From NCBI GenBank assembly GCA_002360535.1, contig DEQR01000011.1, positions 1,113-17,638 on the forward strand: a DNA stretch of 16,526 nucleotides, given 5' to 3'. Each line of letters opens with the position of its first letter. Positions within the stretch are counted from its first letter, which is position 1. This DNA comes from Thiobacillus sp. UBA3361 (lineage in GTDB: Bacteria; Pseudomonadota; Gammaproteobacteria; Burkholderiales; Thiobacillaceae). The notes under the pieces are model-generated. The model made no database searches. It was not told the origin of the DNA and was given only the letters and a program-made list of their open reading frames with translations. Position numbers and translations under genes: made by a program. Below, one piece after another: positions 4,919 to 11,670 of this stretch.

Positions 4919-6652
4919 ATGCGCGTCTCCCAGTTCTTCCTGTCCACCAGCAAGGAGGCCCCCGCCGAGGCCGAACTGATCAGCCACAAGCTGATGTTGC
5001 GCGCCGGACTCATCCGCCGTCTGGGTTCCGGCCTGTACACATGGATGCCCCTGGGTCTGCGCATCCTGCGCAAGGTGGAGGCCATCGTACGCGAGGAGAT
5101 GAACCGCGCCGGCGCCATAGAGGTGCTGATGCCCGCCGTGCAACCCGCCGAACTGTGGCAAGAGAGCGGCCGATGGGCAGTCTTCGGGCCGCAGATGCTG
5201 AAGATAAAGGACCGCCACCAGCGTGACTTCTGCTTCGGCCCCACCCACGAGGAAGTGATCACCGACATCGGCCGCAAGGAACTGCGCAGCTACAAGCAGT
5301 TGCCGATCAACTTCTACCAGATCCAGACCAAGTTCCGGGACGAGATCCGGCCCCGCTTCGGCGTCATGCGGGCACGGGAGTTCGTCATGAAAGACGCGTA
5401 TTCCTTCCACATGGACGCGGACAGCCTGGATGCCACCTACCAGGTCATGTACCGGGCCTACTCGCGCATCTTCACCCGCCTGGGCCTCAAGTTCCGCGCC
5501 GTGGCGGCGGACACCGGCGCCATCGGCGGCTCCGGCTCCCATGAGTTCCACGTCCTGGCAGACTCGGGCGAGGACGCCATCGCCTTCTGCCCCGATTCGG
5601 ACTACGCGGCCAACGTGGAAATGGCCGAGGCCTTGGCGCCCGCCGAACCCCGTCCGCCGGCCGGCGCCGGCATGCAGAAGGTGCCTACCCCCGGACAGCA
5701 CAGCATCGAGGAAGTCACCGCCTACCTGAAGGTACCCCCCGGGCAGGTCGTGAAGACCCTCATCGTGCGCGGCGCCGATGACAGCGAAAACAAGCTGGTG
5801 GCCCTGCTGGTGCGCGGCGACCATGTGCTCAACGAGATCAAGGCCGGGAAACTGCCCGGCGTGATGAACCCGATCGAGTTTGCCAGCGATGCCGAAATTC
5901 GCGCCGCTGTGGGTTGCGGCCCCGGCTCCCTGGGACCCATCGGCCTGCGCATGCCCATCTTCGCCGACCGCTCGGTGGCCAAGCTGGCCGATTTCGTCTG
6001 CGGCGCCAACGAAGACGGCTATCACCTGACGGGAGTCAATTTCGCTCGCGACCTGCCCGAGCCTGAAACAGTGGACATCCGCAACGCCGTGGCCGGCGAC
6101 CCCTCGCCGGACGGCAAGGGCACCCTGGACATCTGCCGGGGCATCGAGGTGGGCCACATCTTCAAGCTGGGCAGCAAATACTCCCAGGCCATGGGCGCTC
6201 AGGTTTTGGACGAGCAGGGCAAGAGCCGCACCATGATCATGGGCTGCTACGGCATCGGTGTCTCTCGCATCGTCGGCGCCGCCATCGAACAGGGCAACGA
6301 CGAGCGCGGCATCCTCTTCCCGCAGGCCTTGGCCCCCTACGAACTGGCCATCGTTCCCCTGGGCTACGGCCGCAGCGCCGAAGTCAGGGCAGTCACGGAT
6401 GCCCTTTATGATTCCCTGAAAGCTGCCGATATCGATGTACTGCTGGACGACCGGGACGAACGCCCCGGCGTCATGTTCGCAGACATGGAACTGATCGGCA
6501 TCCCCCACCGGGTGGTGGTCAGCGACCGCGGCCTAAAGGAAGGGATGCTGGAATACCAGGCCCGAACCGACCCCAGCGGCACGAAAATTGCTCAAAATGA
6601 AGCAGCCCGCCACATCGAGGAACGTGTAAAGGCATGTCGAAACACCGCATGA
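4919..6652 (+). CDS. proS: Prolyl-tRNA synthetase, bacterial type with editing domain
   Basis: ProS charges tRNA-Pro with proline in the cytosol. The 577-aa length is usual for the bacterial form. Class II motif 1 lies around residues 30-71 (LIRRLGSGLYTWMPLG), motif 2 around 139-164 (FRDEIRPRFGVMRAREF) and motif 3 at 442-457 (GCYGIGVSRIVGAAIE). Between motifs 2 and 3, about 225-405, sits the INS editing domain that hydrolyses Ala-tRNA-Pro, including YLKVPPGQVVKTLIV. The C-terminal anticodon-binding domain covers about 470-570. The ATG at 4919 gives the standard MRVSQFFLST N-terminus. The following lytic transglycosylase gene is close enough to share its transcript. A tRNA-Pro(UGG) gene occurs elsewhere in the window. 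Confidence 0.99.
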   Translation: MRVSQFFLSTSKEAPAEAELISHKLMLRAGLIRRLGSGLYTWMPLGLRILRKVEAIVREEMNRAGAIEVLMPAVQPAELWQESGRWAVFGPQMLKIKDRHQRDFCFGPTHEEVITDIGRKELRSYKQLPINFYQIQTKFRDEIRPRFGVMRAREFVMKDAYSFHMDADSLDATYQVMYRAYSRIFTRLGLKFRAVAADTGAIGGSGSHEFHVLADSGEDAIAFCPDSDYAANVEMAEALAPAEPRPPAGAGMQKVPTPGQHSIEEVTAYLKVPPGQVVKTLIVRGADDSENKLVALLVRGDHVLNEIKAGKLPGVMNPIEFASDAEIRAAVGCGPGSLGPIGLRMPIFADRSVAKLADFVCGANEDGYHLTGVNFARDLPEPETVDIRNAVAGDPSPDGKGTLDICRGIEVGHIFKLGSKYSQAMGAQVLDEQGKSRTMIMGCYGIGVSRIVGAAIEQGNDERGILFPQALAPYELAIVPLGYGRSAEVRAVTDALYDSLKAADIDVLLDDRDERPGVMFADMELIGIPHRVVVSDRGLKEGMLEYQARTDPSGTKIAQNEAARHIEERVKACRNTA

Positions 6653-6696
6653 ACGGCCTTCACAGGCCAACGCCATGTATGACGCCAGGGTACGGG

Positions 6697-7407
6697 ATGG
6701 CGAATATCCGGGTGTCCGGCATGCGCCAGGGTGACGACATTCGCCACACCGTTGTCCGCCGGTTCGTCAGCGCGTCTCTTCTTGGGGCGTGCCTGACCCT
6801 GTCCGTCAGCCTCTCCGCCTGGGCTGGCGCCCAAAAATACGAACCCCTGGCCGCCAGCGTCAAGGCGCGCATGTCCAAGGCCGTGGCCGACGCCCCCATC
6901 AACAGCGACCTATATGACCGGGACCCCTACCTGAGCGCGTGGGTGGCTGAGATGTCGGATCGCCTGATCCGCTATGTCCCTGACGAGGTTGTCCGACTGG
7001 ACCTGCTCAAGACCGTCCATTACGAAGCCACACGCGCCGGCCTCGACCCTGAACTGATCCTGGGCCTCATGGAAGTGGAAAGCGGCTTCCGGAAATATGC
7101 CGTCTCCAGCGTGGGCGCGCGGGGGTTCATGCAGATCATGCCCTTCTGGGCCGACGTCATCGGCACCCGCGACCACAACCTGTTTCACCTGCGCACCAAC
7201 CTGCGCTATGGCTGCACCATCCTGCGCCACTACTTGGATATCGAACGGGGCGATCTATACCGCGCCCTGGGCCGCTACAACGGCAGCCTGGGCCAGCCGC
7301 AATATCCCAGCGCCGTGCACGCGGCCTGGAGAAAGCATTGGACGTATGGATTGACGCCGGTGGGGTTGAAGTCCAGCAAAGGGAAAACAGTCAGAAAAGG
7401 AACATAA
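6697..7407 (+). CDS. Lytic transglycosylase (SLT domain), exported
   Basis: This protein is predicted to cleave peptidoglycan glycan strands in the periplasm, giving 1,6-anhydro-muropeptides. From the ATG at 6697 it has 236 aa, with a basic N-terminus, a hydrophobic signal core (SASLLGACLTLSVSLSAWA, about 25-43) and probable cleavage after AWA-G-A. The SLT domain spans about 105-210: ILGLMEVESGF carries the catalytic Glu (about E128), followed by SSVGARGFMQIMPFWA and ALGRYNGSLGQ. The frame is open from ATG 6634, overlapping proS by 19 bp; I prefer 6697 because AGGG lies about 7 nt upstream, and 6721 also fits the signal peptide. The short basic C-terminal tail has no recognised domain. It lies downstream of proS and ends at a strong terminator. 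Confidence 0.92.
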   Translation: MANIRVSGMRQGDDIRHTVVRRFVSASLLGACLTLSVSLSAWAGAQKYEPLAASVKARMSKAVADAPINSDLYDRDPYLSAWVAEMSDRLIRYVPDEVVRLDLLKTVHYEATRAGLDPELILGLMEVESGFRKYAVSSVGARGFMQIMPFWADVIGTRDHNLFHLRTNLRYGCTILRHYLDIERGDLYRALGRYNGSLGQPQYPSAVHAAWRKHWTYGLTPVGLKSSKGKTVRKGT

Positions 7408-7424
7408 ACGCATCTGCGATGCTC

Positions 7425-7453
7425 AAAAAAAGCCGGGCATGCCCGGCTTTTTT
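7425..7453. terminator. Bidirectional intrinsic terminator
   Basis: A perfect palindrome, AGCCGGGCATGCCCGGCT at 7431-7448, is flanked by an A-run on the left and a T-run on the right. It can therefore terminate the plus-strand proS/transglycosylase transcript and the convergent minus-strand porin transcript, whose stop codon is at 7469. Confidence 0.93.
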
Positions 7454-7468
7454 GGAAGAAAAGTTGGA

Positions 7469-8788
7469 TTACATTTTCCAACTGTATGCAATACCAATGG
7501 AATCCTGATGCATTTTAATGGTTTCGTTACCCGATGCCCCTGCGCCCAGAGCCGTAAACAACGAGGAACCCGTTACCGAGTTTTCAAATGCATGCATATA
7601 TGAGACCGTAAGCTCATTTCCTGATGCCAGGGTATAGGTGAATCCTAGAGTGACGTGATCCTCAATCACTGCGGGGGCCAAAATATTGAAAGTCACATCC
7701 CTGGCAGAGATGGGCTGATCAGCGTGGCTATACCCACCGCGGAAGGTCCATTGCTTGTTATGGACGTATTCGATACCGAGCTTCCAAATATCCATATCAG
7801 ACCAACCGAAACCACGGCCAGCATTTGCACCAAGCGCTGCAGCATTGGTACTGGGGTTGGCCACAGAGTTCACATCGCTATATTCGATGCGCTGATAATC
7901 CAAGGCCACGGTGACTTTGGGCGTTGCCTTGATTGAAATGCCCAGAGAATAATTGGCCGGTATATCGAAATCACCCTGCTCCGCAAACAGGCCTTGATAC
8001 TTCTCAAGTTTGTCCATATCGATCTTGGATGCATACGCGGCACCAACAGTGACATTGTCGGTTATTTTGCTCAACCAGCCGAAACGGACCCCAACACCTA
8101 GCGCACTATCCGTCTTTCTGTCGGTAACTGAGGTTGCGTCGCTAGACATGCCAAGGAACGCATTCAATCCGTAGGCCTCGAATTGCTGGTAGCCAATCAG
8201 CGGAGAAACACCAACGGAATGCTTTTCATTGATTTTATAGGAAACAGTAGGCGCAATGATCAATTGCACAAGGTCCACACCCAAGGACTGGTTGCCGCAA
8301 AGCATGTTGTAATCGGCAGTGCCAGCACCCGCAGCGCCAGTCTGGAAGAAATTACACAGGCCACTGCCTGCAACGCTGGTAATCTTATTAGCCGGATAAT
8401 CCGTATTCATACCCCCATTACCATATACGGTTACACCCACCGATAGGTCGGGCTTAAGCATTCTGTTGTAGCCAAACTCGGGGATGCCGAACAGTTCCTT
8501 ATCGCTATCTGCGCTGCTATCAATACCGTTAGCACTTCCAGTACGTGAAGCCGAACGGATGGGGCTGAAGAGATCCATACCTGCGTCGATTCGATTGCCC
8601 ACCCACACCATACTCGCAGGGTTGTTCGCCCCTCCAAAGGCATCGTCCGTACGTGCGGTGGAAGCGCCCCCCATCCCCTTGGATTTCATCCCATAGCCAT
8701 GGGAAAAATAACCGTTGGTTGCGTGAGCTGACAATGCAACCATCGACAGCGCGGCCGCAACTCCGACGGCCAGGATGTTCAGTTTCAT
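7469..8788 (-). CDS. Outer-membrane transport protein, OmpP1/FadL family
   Basis: This is a 439-aa outer-membrane beta-barrel related to FadL/TodX, predicted to admit hydrophobic molecules such as long-chain fatty acids or aromatic hydrocarbons. The signal peptide is about residues 1-23 (core ILAVGVAAALSMVALS, cleavage after AHA). The mature N-terminus TNGYFSHGYGMKSKGMGGAS and the following GGANNPASMVWVG are the FadL hatch region. Alternating amphipathic strands continue to the C-terminus, SIGIAYSWKM. The ATG at 8788 has a strong GGAGGAG site about 6 nt upstream. The gene is visibly less GC-rich than its neighbours (about 40-50% in counted lines), suggesting recent acquisition or different codon selection. 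It stands alone between a terminator and the tRNA cluster, so its substrate cannot be inferred from neighbours. Confidence 0.93.
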   Translation of the reverse strand: MKLNILAVGVAAALSMVALSAHATNGYFSHGYGMKSKGMGGASTARTDDAFGGANNPASMVWVGNRIDAGMDLFSPIRSASRTGSANGIDSSADSDKELFGIPEFGYNRMLKPDLSVGVTVYGNGGMNTDYPANKITSVAGSGLCNFFQTGAAGAGTADYNMLCGNQSLGVDLVQLIIAPTVSYKINEKHSVGVSPLIGYQQFEAYGLNAFLGMSSDATSVTDRKTDSALGVGVRFGWLSKITDNVTVGAAYASKIDMDKLEKYQGLFAEQGDFDIPANYSLGISIKATPKVTVALDYQRIEYSDVNSVANPSTNAAALGANAGRGFGWSDMDIWKLGIEYVHNKQWTFRGGYSHADQPISARDVTFNILAPAVIEDHVTLGFTYTLASGNELTVSYMHAFENSVTGSSLFTALGAGASGNETIKMHQDSIGIAYSWKM

Positions 8789-8828
8789 AACTCTCCTCCA
8801 GGAAAAATCCACTCGTGTGGAATGCAAA

Positions 8829-8845
8829 GTGTACGGATAGTACAC
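8829..8845. promoter_or_regulatory. Inverted repeat upstream of the FadL-family gene, possible operator
   Basis: GTGTAC and GTACAC form a perfect 6-bp inverted repeat with a 5-bp centre, 41 bp upstream of the start codon. Its size and place suit a TetR- or GntR-type operator near the promoter. A second, smaller palindrome, TCCAC-TCGT-GTGGA, lies at 8808-8821. No regulator gene is nearby to support an assignment. Confidence 0.35.
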
Positions 8846-8944
8846 GGCCTTAAGTAATGTTTACAGACACATGACATCGGATACGCCTGGGCATGGTCCA
8901 TCCATACCAACCCGGTTCCCGCTTAGAGATGCGGCCCGCTGTTC

Positions 8945-8990
8945 AAGCAACTGCCATTGAACAAAGAAATAGGAACACGGGCAATTGCTT
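8945..8990 (-). other. Stem-loop downstream of the tRNA cluster
   Basis: On the minus strand AAGCAATTGCC (8980-8990) can pair with GGCAGTTGCTT (8945-8955): 11 bp with one G-U pair and a 24-nt U-rich loop, starting 10 nt beyond tRNA-His. It overlaps a competing 7-bp inverted repeat, TGTTCAA/TTGAACA (8940-8946 with 8957-8963). It may define the 3' end of the tRNA transcript, though no U-tract follows. I see nothing else convincing in the 8846-8999 gap. Confidence 0.3.
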
Positions 8991-8999
8991 CGGGAAAGA

Positions 9000-9076
9000 T
9001 GGGGCGATGGATGGGAATCGAACCCACGACACCTGGAGCCACAATCCAGTGCTCTACCAACTGAGCTACCACCGCC
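9000..9076 (-). tRNA. tRNA-His (GTG)
   Basis: The cloverleaf is complete. It has the extra G-1 opposite C73 that is diagnostic of tRNA-His, a 7-bp acceptor GCGGTGG/CCATCGC with one G-U pair, the D-arm GCTCAGTTGGTAGAGC, anticodon GTG in the loop ATTGTGG, and the T-arm GTGGGTTCGATTCCCAT. The 3' CCA is encoded. It is the last of three tRNAs on the minus strand. Confidence 0.97.
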
Positions 9077-9086
9077 ACCGGGTAAC

Positions 9087-9163
9087 TGGCCTGCCCGACA
9101 GGGATCGAACCTGTAACCCCCAGCTTAGAAGGCTGGTGCTCTATCCAATTGAGCTACGGGCAG
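9087..9163 (-). tRNA. tRNA-Arg (TCT)
   Basis: The 77-nt cloverleaf has acceptor CTGCCCG/CGGGCAG, D-arm GCTCAATTGGATAGAGC, anticodon stem CCAGC/GCTGG with loop anticodon TCT, a T-arm containing GGTTCGATCC, discriminator G73 and encoded CCA. It lies 10 bp upstream of tRNA-His in the same transcript. Confidence 0.97.
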
Positions 9164-9207
9164 ATTCCTGCGGGCTTTCGAAGCTGTGCTGCCCGGTCTG
9201 CGCTTGC

Positions 9208-9284
<77 letters not shown>

Positions 9285-9294
9285 AAAGGCGGGC

Positions 9295-9323
9295 ATTCTA
9301 GCCAGCAGCCCCGCAAAACGCAA
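9295..9323 (-). promoter_or_regulatory. Promoter of the tRNA-Pro-Arg-His cluster
   Basis: On the minus strand TTGCGT (9318-9323) and TAGAAT (9295-9300) are 17 bp apart. A GC-rich discriminator, GCCCGCC, follows, as expected for a stable-RNA promoter under growth-rate control. Initiation would fall a few bases before the mature tRNA-Pro end. The -10 matches five of six positions. Confidence 0.6.
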
Positions 9324-9344
9324 TCTGCCATGCGCGCCGTCGGT

Positions 9345-9350
9345 TAATAT
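9345..9350 (+). promoter_or_regulatory. Possible -10 element for folD
   Basis: TAATAT lies 34 bp upstream of the folD ATG and matches five of six -10 positions. I see no good -35 partner, and it is back to back with the tRNA promoter. Confidence 0.3.
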
Positions 9351-9384
9351 TTGGGCGTTCGCCAATTCATTCCCAGACCGCATC

Positions 9385-10251
9385 ATGACCGCACGCATCC
9401 TGGACGGAAAGACCATCGCCGCCAACCTCTTGCAGGACCTCCGACGGCAGGTGGACGCCCGCCTCGCCGCGGGTTTCGATGCACCCGGCCTGGCCGTCAT
9501 CCTGCTCGGGGACAACGCCGCCTCGTCCCTCTATGTGCGCAACAAGCGCCGGGCCTGTGAGACGGTCGGGGTGCGGGACTTGGCGCATAACCTGCCGGCG
9601 GACACATCCCAGGACGCATTGTTGGCCCTGATCGACCGCCTGAATGACGACCCGGCGGTGGATGGCATCCTGGTGCAACTGCCGCTACCGCCCCATATCA
9701 ATTCGGAACTGGTCGTGGAACGGATTCGTCCGGCCAAGGACGTGGACGGCTTTCATCCCTACAACATCGGCCGCCTGCTGGTGCGCATGCCGACCCTGCG
9801 GCCCTGCACGCCCTATGGGGTGATGAAGCTGTTGGCCACCACCGGCGAGGATCTTAATGGCCGGGAGGCGGTGGTGGTGGGGGCATCCAACATCGTCGGC
9901 CGGCCGATGGCCCTGGAATTGCTGATGGCCAATTGCACCGTGACCGTCTGCCACAGCGCAACCCGTGATCTGGCGGCGCACGTGAGGCGCGCCGAGGTGC
10001 TTGTGGCGGCGGTGGGACGGCCGGAATTGGTGAGGGGCGATTGGATTCGAGACGGCGCCCTGGTGATCGACGTGGGCATCAACCGGCTGGATGACGGACG
10101 GGTGGTCGGTGACGTGGAGTTCGCCGCCGCTGCCGAGCGGGCCGCCTGGATCACGCCGGTGCCGGGCGGCGTCGGGCCGATGACCGTGGCCACCCTGTTG
10201 CAGAACACCCTGCACGCGGCGCAGATGCATCAACCGGCGCCCGGCGCTTAA
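9385..10251 (+). CDS. folD: Methylene-THF dehydrogenase / methenyl-THF cyclohydrolase
   Basis: FolD is a bifunctional cytosolic enzyme that interconverts 5,10-methylene-, 5,10-methenyl- and 10-formyl-tetrahydrofolate, supplying one-carbon units for purines and formyl-Met-tRNA. The 288-aa length is normal. Active-site Y50 and K54 lie in SLYVRNKRRAC, Q98 in DGILVQLPLP and D121 in KDVDGFHPYNIGR. The dinucleotide-binding loop GASNIVGRP is at 166-174, with Ala where many relatives have Arg, and the C-terminal signature TPVPGGVGPMT is at 257-267. The ATG at 9385 gives the expected MTARILDGKTIA start, although no strong ribosome site is visible. It converges on cbbY with 13 bp between stop codons and no evident terminator. 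Confidence 0.98.
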   Translation: MTARILDGKTIAANLLQDLRRQVDARLAAGFDAPGLAVILLGDNAASSLYVRNKRRACETVGVRDLAHNLPADTSQDALLALIDRLNDDPAVDGILVQLPLPPHINSELVVERIRPAKDVDGFHPYNIGRLLVRMPTLRPCTPYGVMKLLATTGEDLNGREAVVVGASNIVGRPMALELLMANCTVTVCHSATRDLAAHVRRAEVLVAAVGRPELVRGDWIRDGALVIDVGINRLDDGRVVGDVEFAAAAERAAWITPVPGGVGPMTVATLLQNTLHAAQMHQPAPGA

Positions 10252-10264
10252 GGCGAATACAGGC

Positions 10265-11020
10265 TTATCCGAACCAGGCCCGCAGCCGGGCCAGATCCAA
10301 CATGCCCTGTTCTCCGGCCCCCGCGCCGTCCAACCGTGTGTAGGGACTGTTGGGCTCGCCCAGATCGCTCAGCACGGCCAAGGCGCCGGTGAAATCGTGC
10401 GCGCGGGTGTAGTCGTTGACGGTGATGACCGTCTTGAGTCCCGCCCCGAGGGAAGCGCGAATGCCGTTTTCCGAATCCTCGAAGGCCAGGCACTCATCCG
10501 CTGCCAAGCCAAGGTTTTCCATCGCCCAGGTATAGATGTCCGGAGCCGGTTTCTTGGCCGGCACGATGTCGCCGGCCGCAATCACGGCAAACCACTCTGG
10601 TCCATCCTCGGCCAGACTGTGACGCAGCAGTTCCGTCACGTTCTCCGGCGTGGTGGTGGTGGCCACACCCAGGATCAGGCCCGCTTCGCGCGCCTCGGTC
10701 AGCAGGCGCTTGACGCCCGGTCGCAGTGGGATGCCGCCCTCGGCGAGCATGCGGGTGTAATGGACGGTCTTGGCCTTGTGCAACTGCGCCACCAGGTCGT
10801 CGAAATCCTCGGGCCGCGTATAGTCGGGCCGGAACCGGTCCACATAGTATTTCATCCGTTCCTTGCCGCCGGTCACCGCCAGCAGTTGCCCATACAGGGG
10901 AACGTCCCATTGCCAATCCAAACCGAACTCCCGGAACGCGGCGTTGAAAGCCACCCGATGGCCGTCCCGCTCCGTATCGGCGAGTGTGCCATCCACGTCG
11001 AAAAGCAGTGCACGCAACAT
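10265..11020 (-). CDS. cbbY: CbbY-type HAD phosphatase
   Basis: This 251-aa HAD-superfamily hydrolase closely resembles CbbY, a phosphatase that removes xylulose-1,5-bisphosphate, a misfire inhibitor of Rubisco; some relatives act on other sugar phosphates. Motif I DVDGT with nucleophile D8 and acid/base D10 is at 8-12, the helical cap contains LLAVTGGKERMKYY, motif II threonine lies in GVATTTT (118-124), motif III lysine in AKKPAPDIY (155-163), and motif IV LAFEDSENG at 178-186. The ATG at 11020 has GAGGAT about 6 nt upstream. No Rubisco or other Calvin-cycle gene is in the window, so the cbb role is inferred from sequence only. It is divergent from the 165-aa unknown gene and convergent with folD. 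Confidence 0.85.
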   Translation of the reverse strand: MLRALLFDVDGTLADTERDGHRVAFNAAFREFGLDWQWDVPLYGQLLAVTGGKERMKYYVDRFRPDYTRPEDFDDLVAQLHKAKTVHYTRMLAEGGIPLRPGVKRLLTEAREAGLILGVATTTTPENVTELLRHSLAEDGPEWFAVIAAGDIVPAKKPAPDIYTWAMENLGLAADECLAFEDSENGIRASLGAGLKTVITVNDYTRAHDFTGALAVLSDLGEPNSPYTRLDGAGAGEQGMLDLARLRAWFG

Positions 11021-11040
11021 GAATATCCTCGAATCAAAGA

Positions 11041-11068
11041 TTTACATCATTACCAAAGGGGCTAGAAT
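11041..11068 (+). promoter_or_regulatory. Sigma-70-like promoter of the 165-aa gene
   Basis: TTTACA (11041-11046) and TAGAAT (11063-11068), each five of six to consensus, are separated by 16 bp and lie 34 bp before the ATG at 11102. This is one of the best promoter matches in the window. It sits in the divergent gap with cbbY. Confidence 0.6.
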
Positions 11069-11101
11069 CTTGCCTCCCACCCACCTCTTTCCCAGCGCAT
11101 C

Positions 11102-11599
11102 ATGTCGGTCACCGCGTTTGCCCCAGAAACCGTCCTGCCTGAACGCAACCGCGATTTTGACGCGGTCTTCGATGGCAGGTTGTTCAGCATCCTGTCCTGG
11201 ACACAACTCGAGACCTTCTGGAACAAGCTGGATCCCAACGCAGGCTGGTTTCTCTACGCGGTTGGGGAAAACCGCCCACTGGTCCCCGCCGATGCACCAC
11301 AGGTCGAAGCCTTCCTGCAGCACATTCATGACCTGTTGCGCCGGGAACACGAGGAAGACTACTGCGGCATCGTCTATGCGGATGATGTGGACAATCCCAG
11401 CCTTATCAAGATTTACGACCCCAACAACCTGGGCAGTGTCTGCGGCGGCTCCGGCAAGGAACGGGTACTGCCCGGCTGGATCATCAGCCGCATGCCGCCC
11501 TCCGATCTGACGCCATCGCATGCCGTGCCGCAGAACAGGCGCCGCTGGTGGCAGCAATTCACCGATCTGTTCAGCAGCGGCCCGAAGATGGCTGACTAA
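11102..11599 (+). CDS. Conserved-looking protein of unknown function
   Basis: The 165-aa product is soluble with no signal peptide or membrane segment. I know of similar proteins in related betaproteobacteria but no function. Notable segments are VLPERNRDFDAVFDGRLFS near the N-terminus, GWFLYAVGE, an acidic EEDYCGIVYADD block, the highly patterned IKIYDPNNLGSVCGGSG (about residues 102-118) and PGWIISRMPP, followed by a basic, Trp-rich tail with RRRWWQQF. The conserved-looking Asp/Asn/Cys/Gly run suggests a functional surface, but no known catalytic motif is present. It has its own promoter and ends at a strong terminator, so it is probably transcribed alone. Confidence 0.85.
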   Translation: MSVTAFAPETVLPERNRDFDAVFDGRLFSILSWTQLETFWNKLDPNAGWFLYAVGENRPLVPADAPQVEAFLQHIHDLLRREHEEDYCGIVYADDVDNPSLIKIYDPNNLGSVCGGSGKERVLPGWIISRMPPSDLTPSHAVPQNRRRWWQQFTDLFSSGPKMAD

Positions 11600-11621
11600 G
11601 CCTTCGACAAGCCTCGCACGG

Positions 11622-11656
11622 ATGAAAAAAGCGGCCTATCCGGCCGCTTTTTTCAT
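11622..11656. terminator. Bidirectional intrinsic terminator
   Basis: A perfect 15-bp inverted repeat (11622-11636 with 11642-11656) has a GCGGCC/GGCCGC core, a 5-nt TATCC loop and A6/T6 runs at its base. It terminates the 165-aa gene on the plus strand and the pnp transcript on the minus strand, whose stop codon is at 11671. Confidence 0.95.
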
Positions 11657-11670
11657 GACTTTGCCGCCGT

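Noticed and set aside
4544..6508. 654-aa minus-strand ORF antisense to proS
   Set aside because: The long frame results from high GC and codon bias on the opposite strand. The translation is rich in His, Gly, Ala and Val with no domains, while proS is unmistakable on the plus strand.
7425..9076. Genomic island integrated at tRNA-His
   Set aside because: I looked for a direct repeat of the tRNA-His 3' end near the far side of the low-GC porin gene and found none, and there is no integrase gene. Low GC alone does not prove integration.
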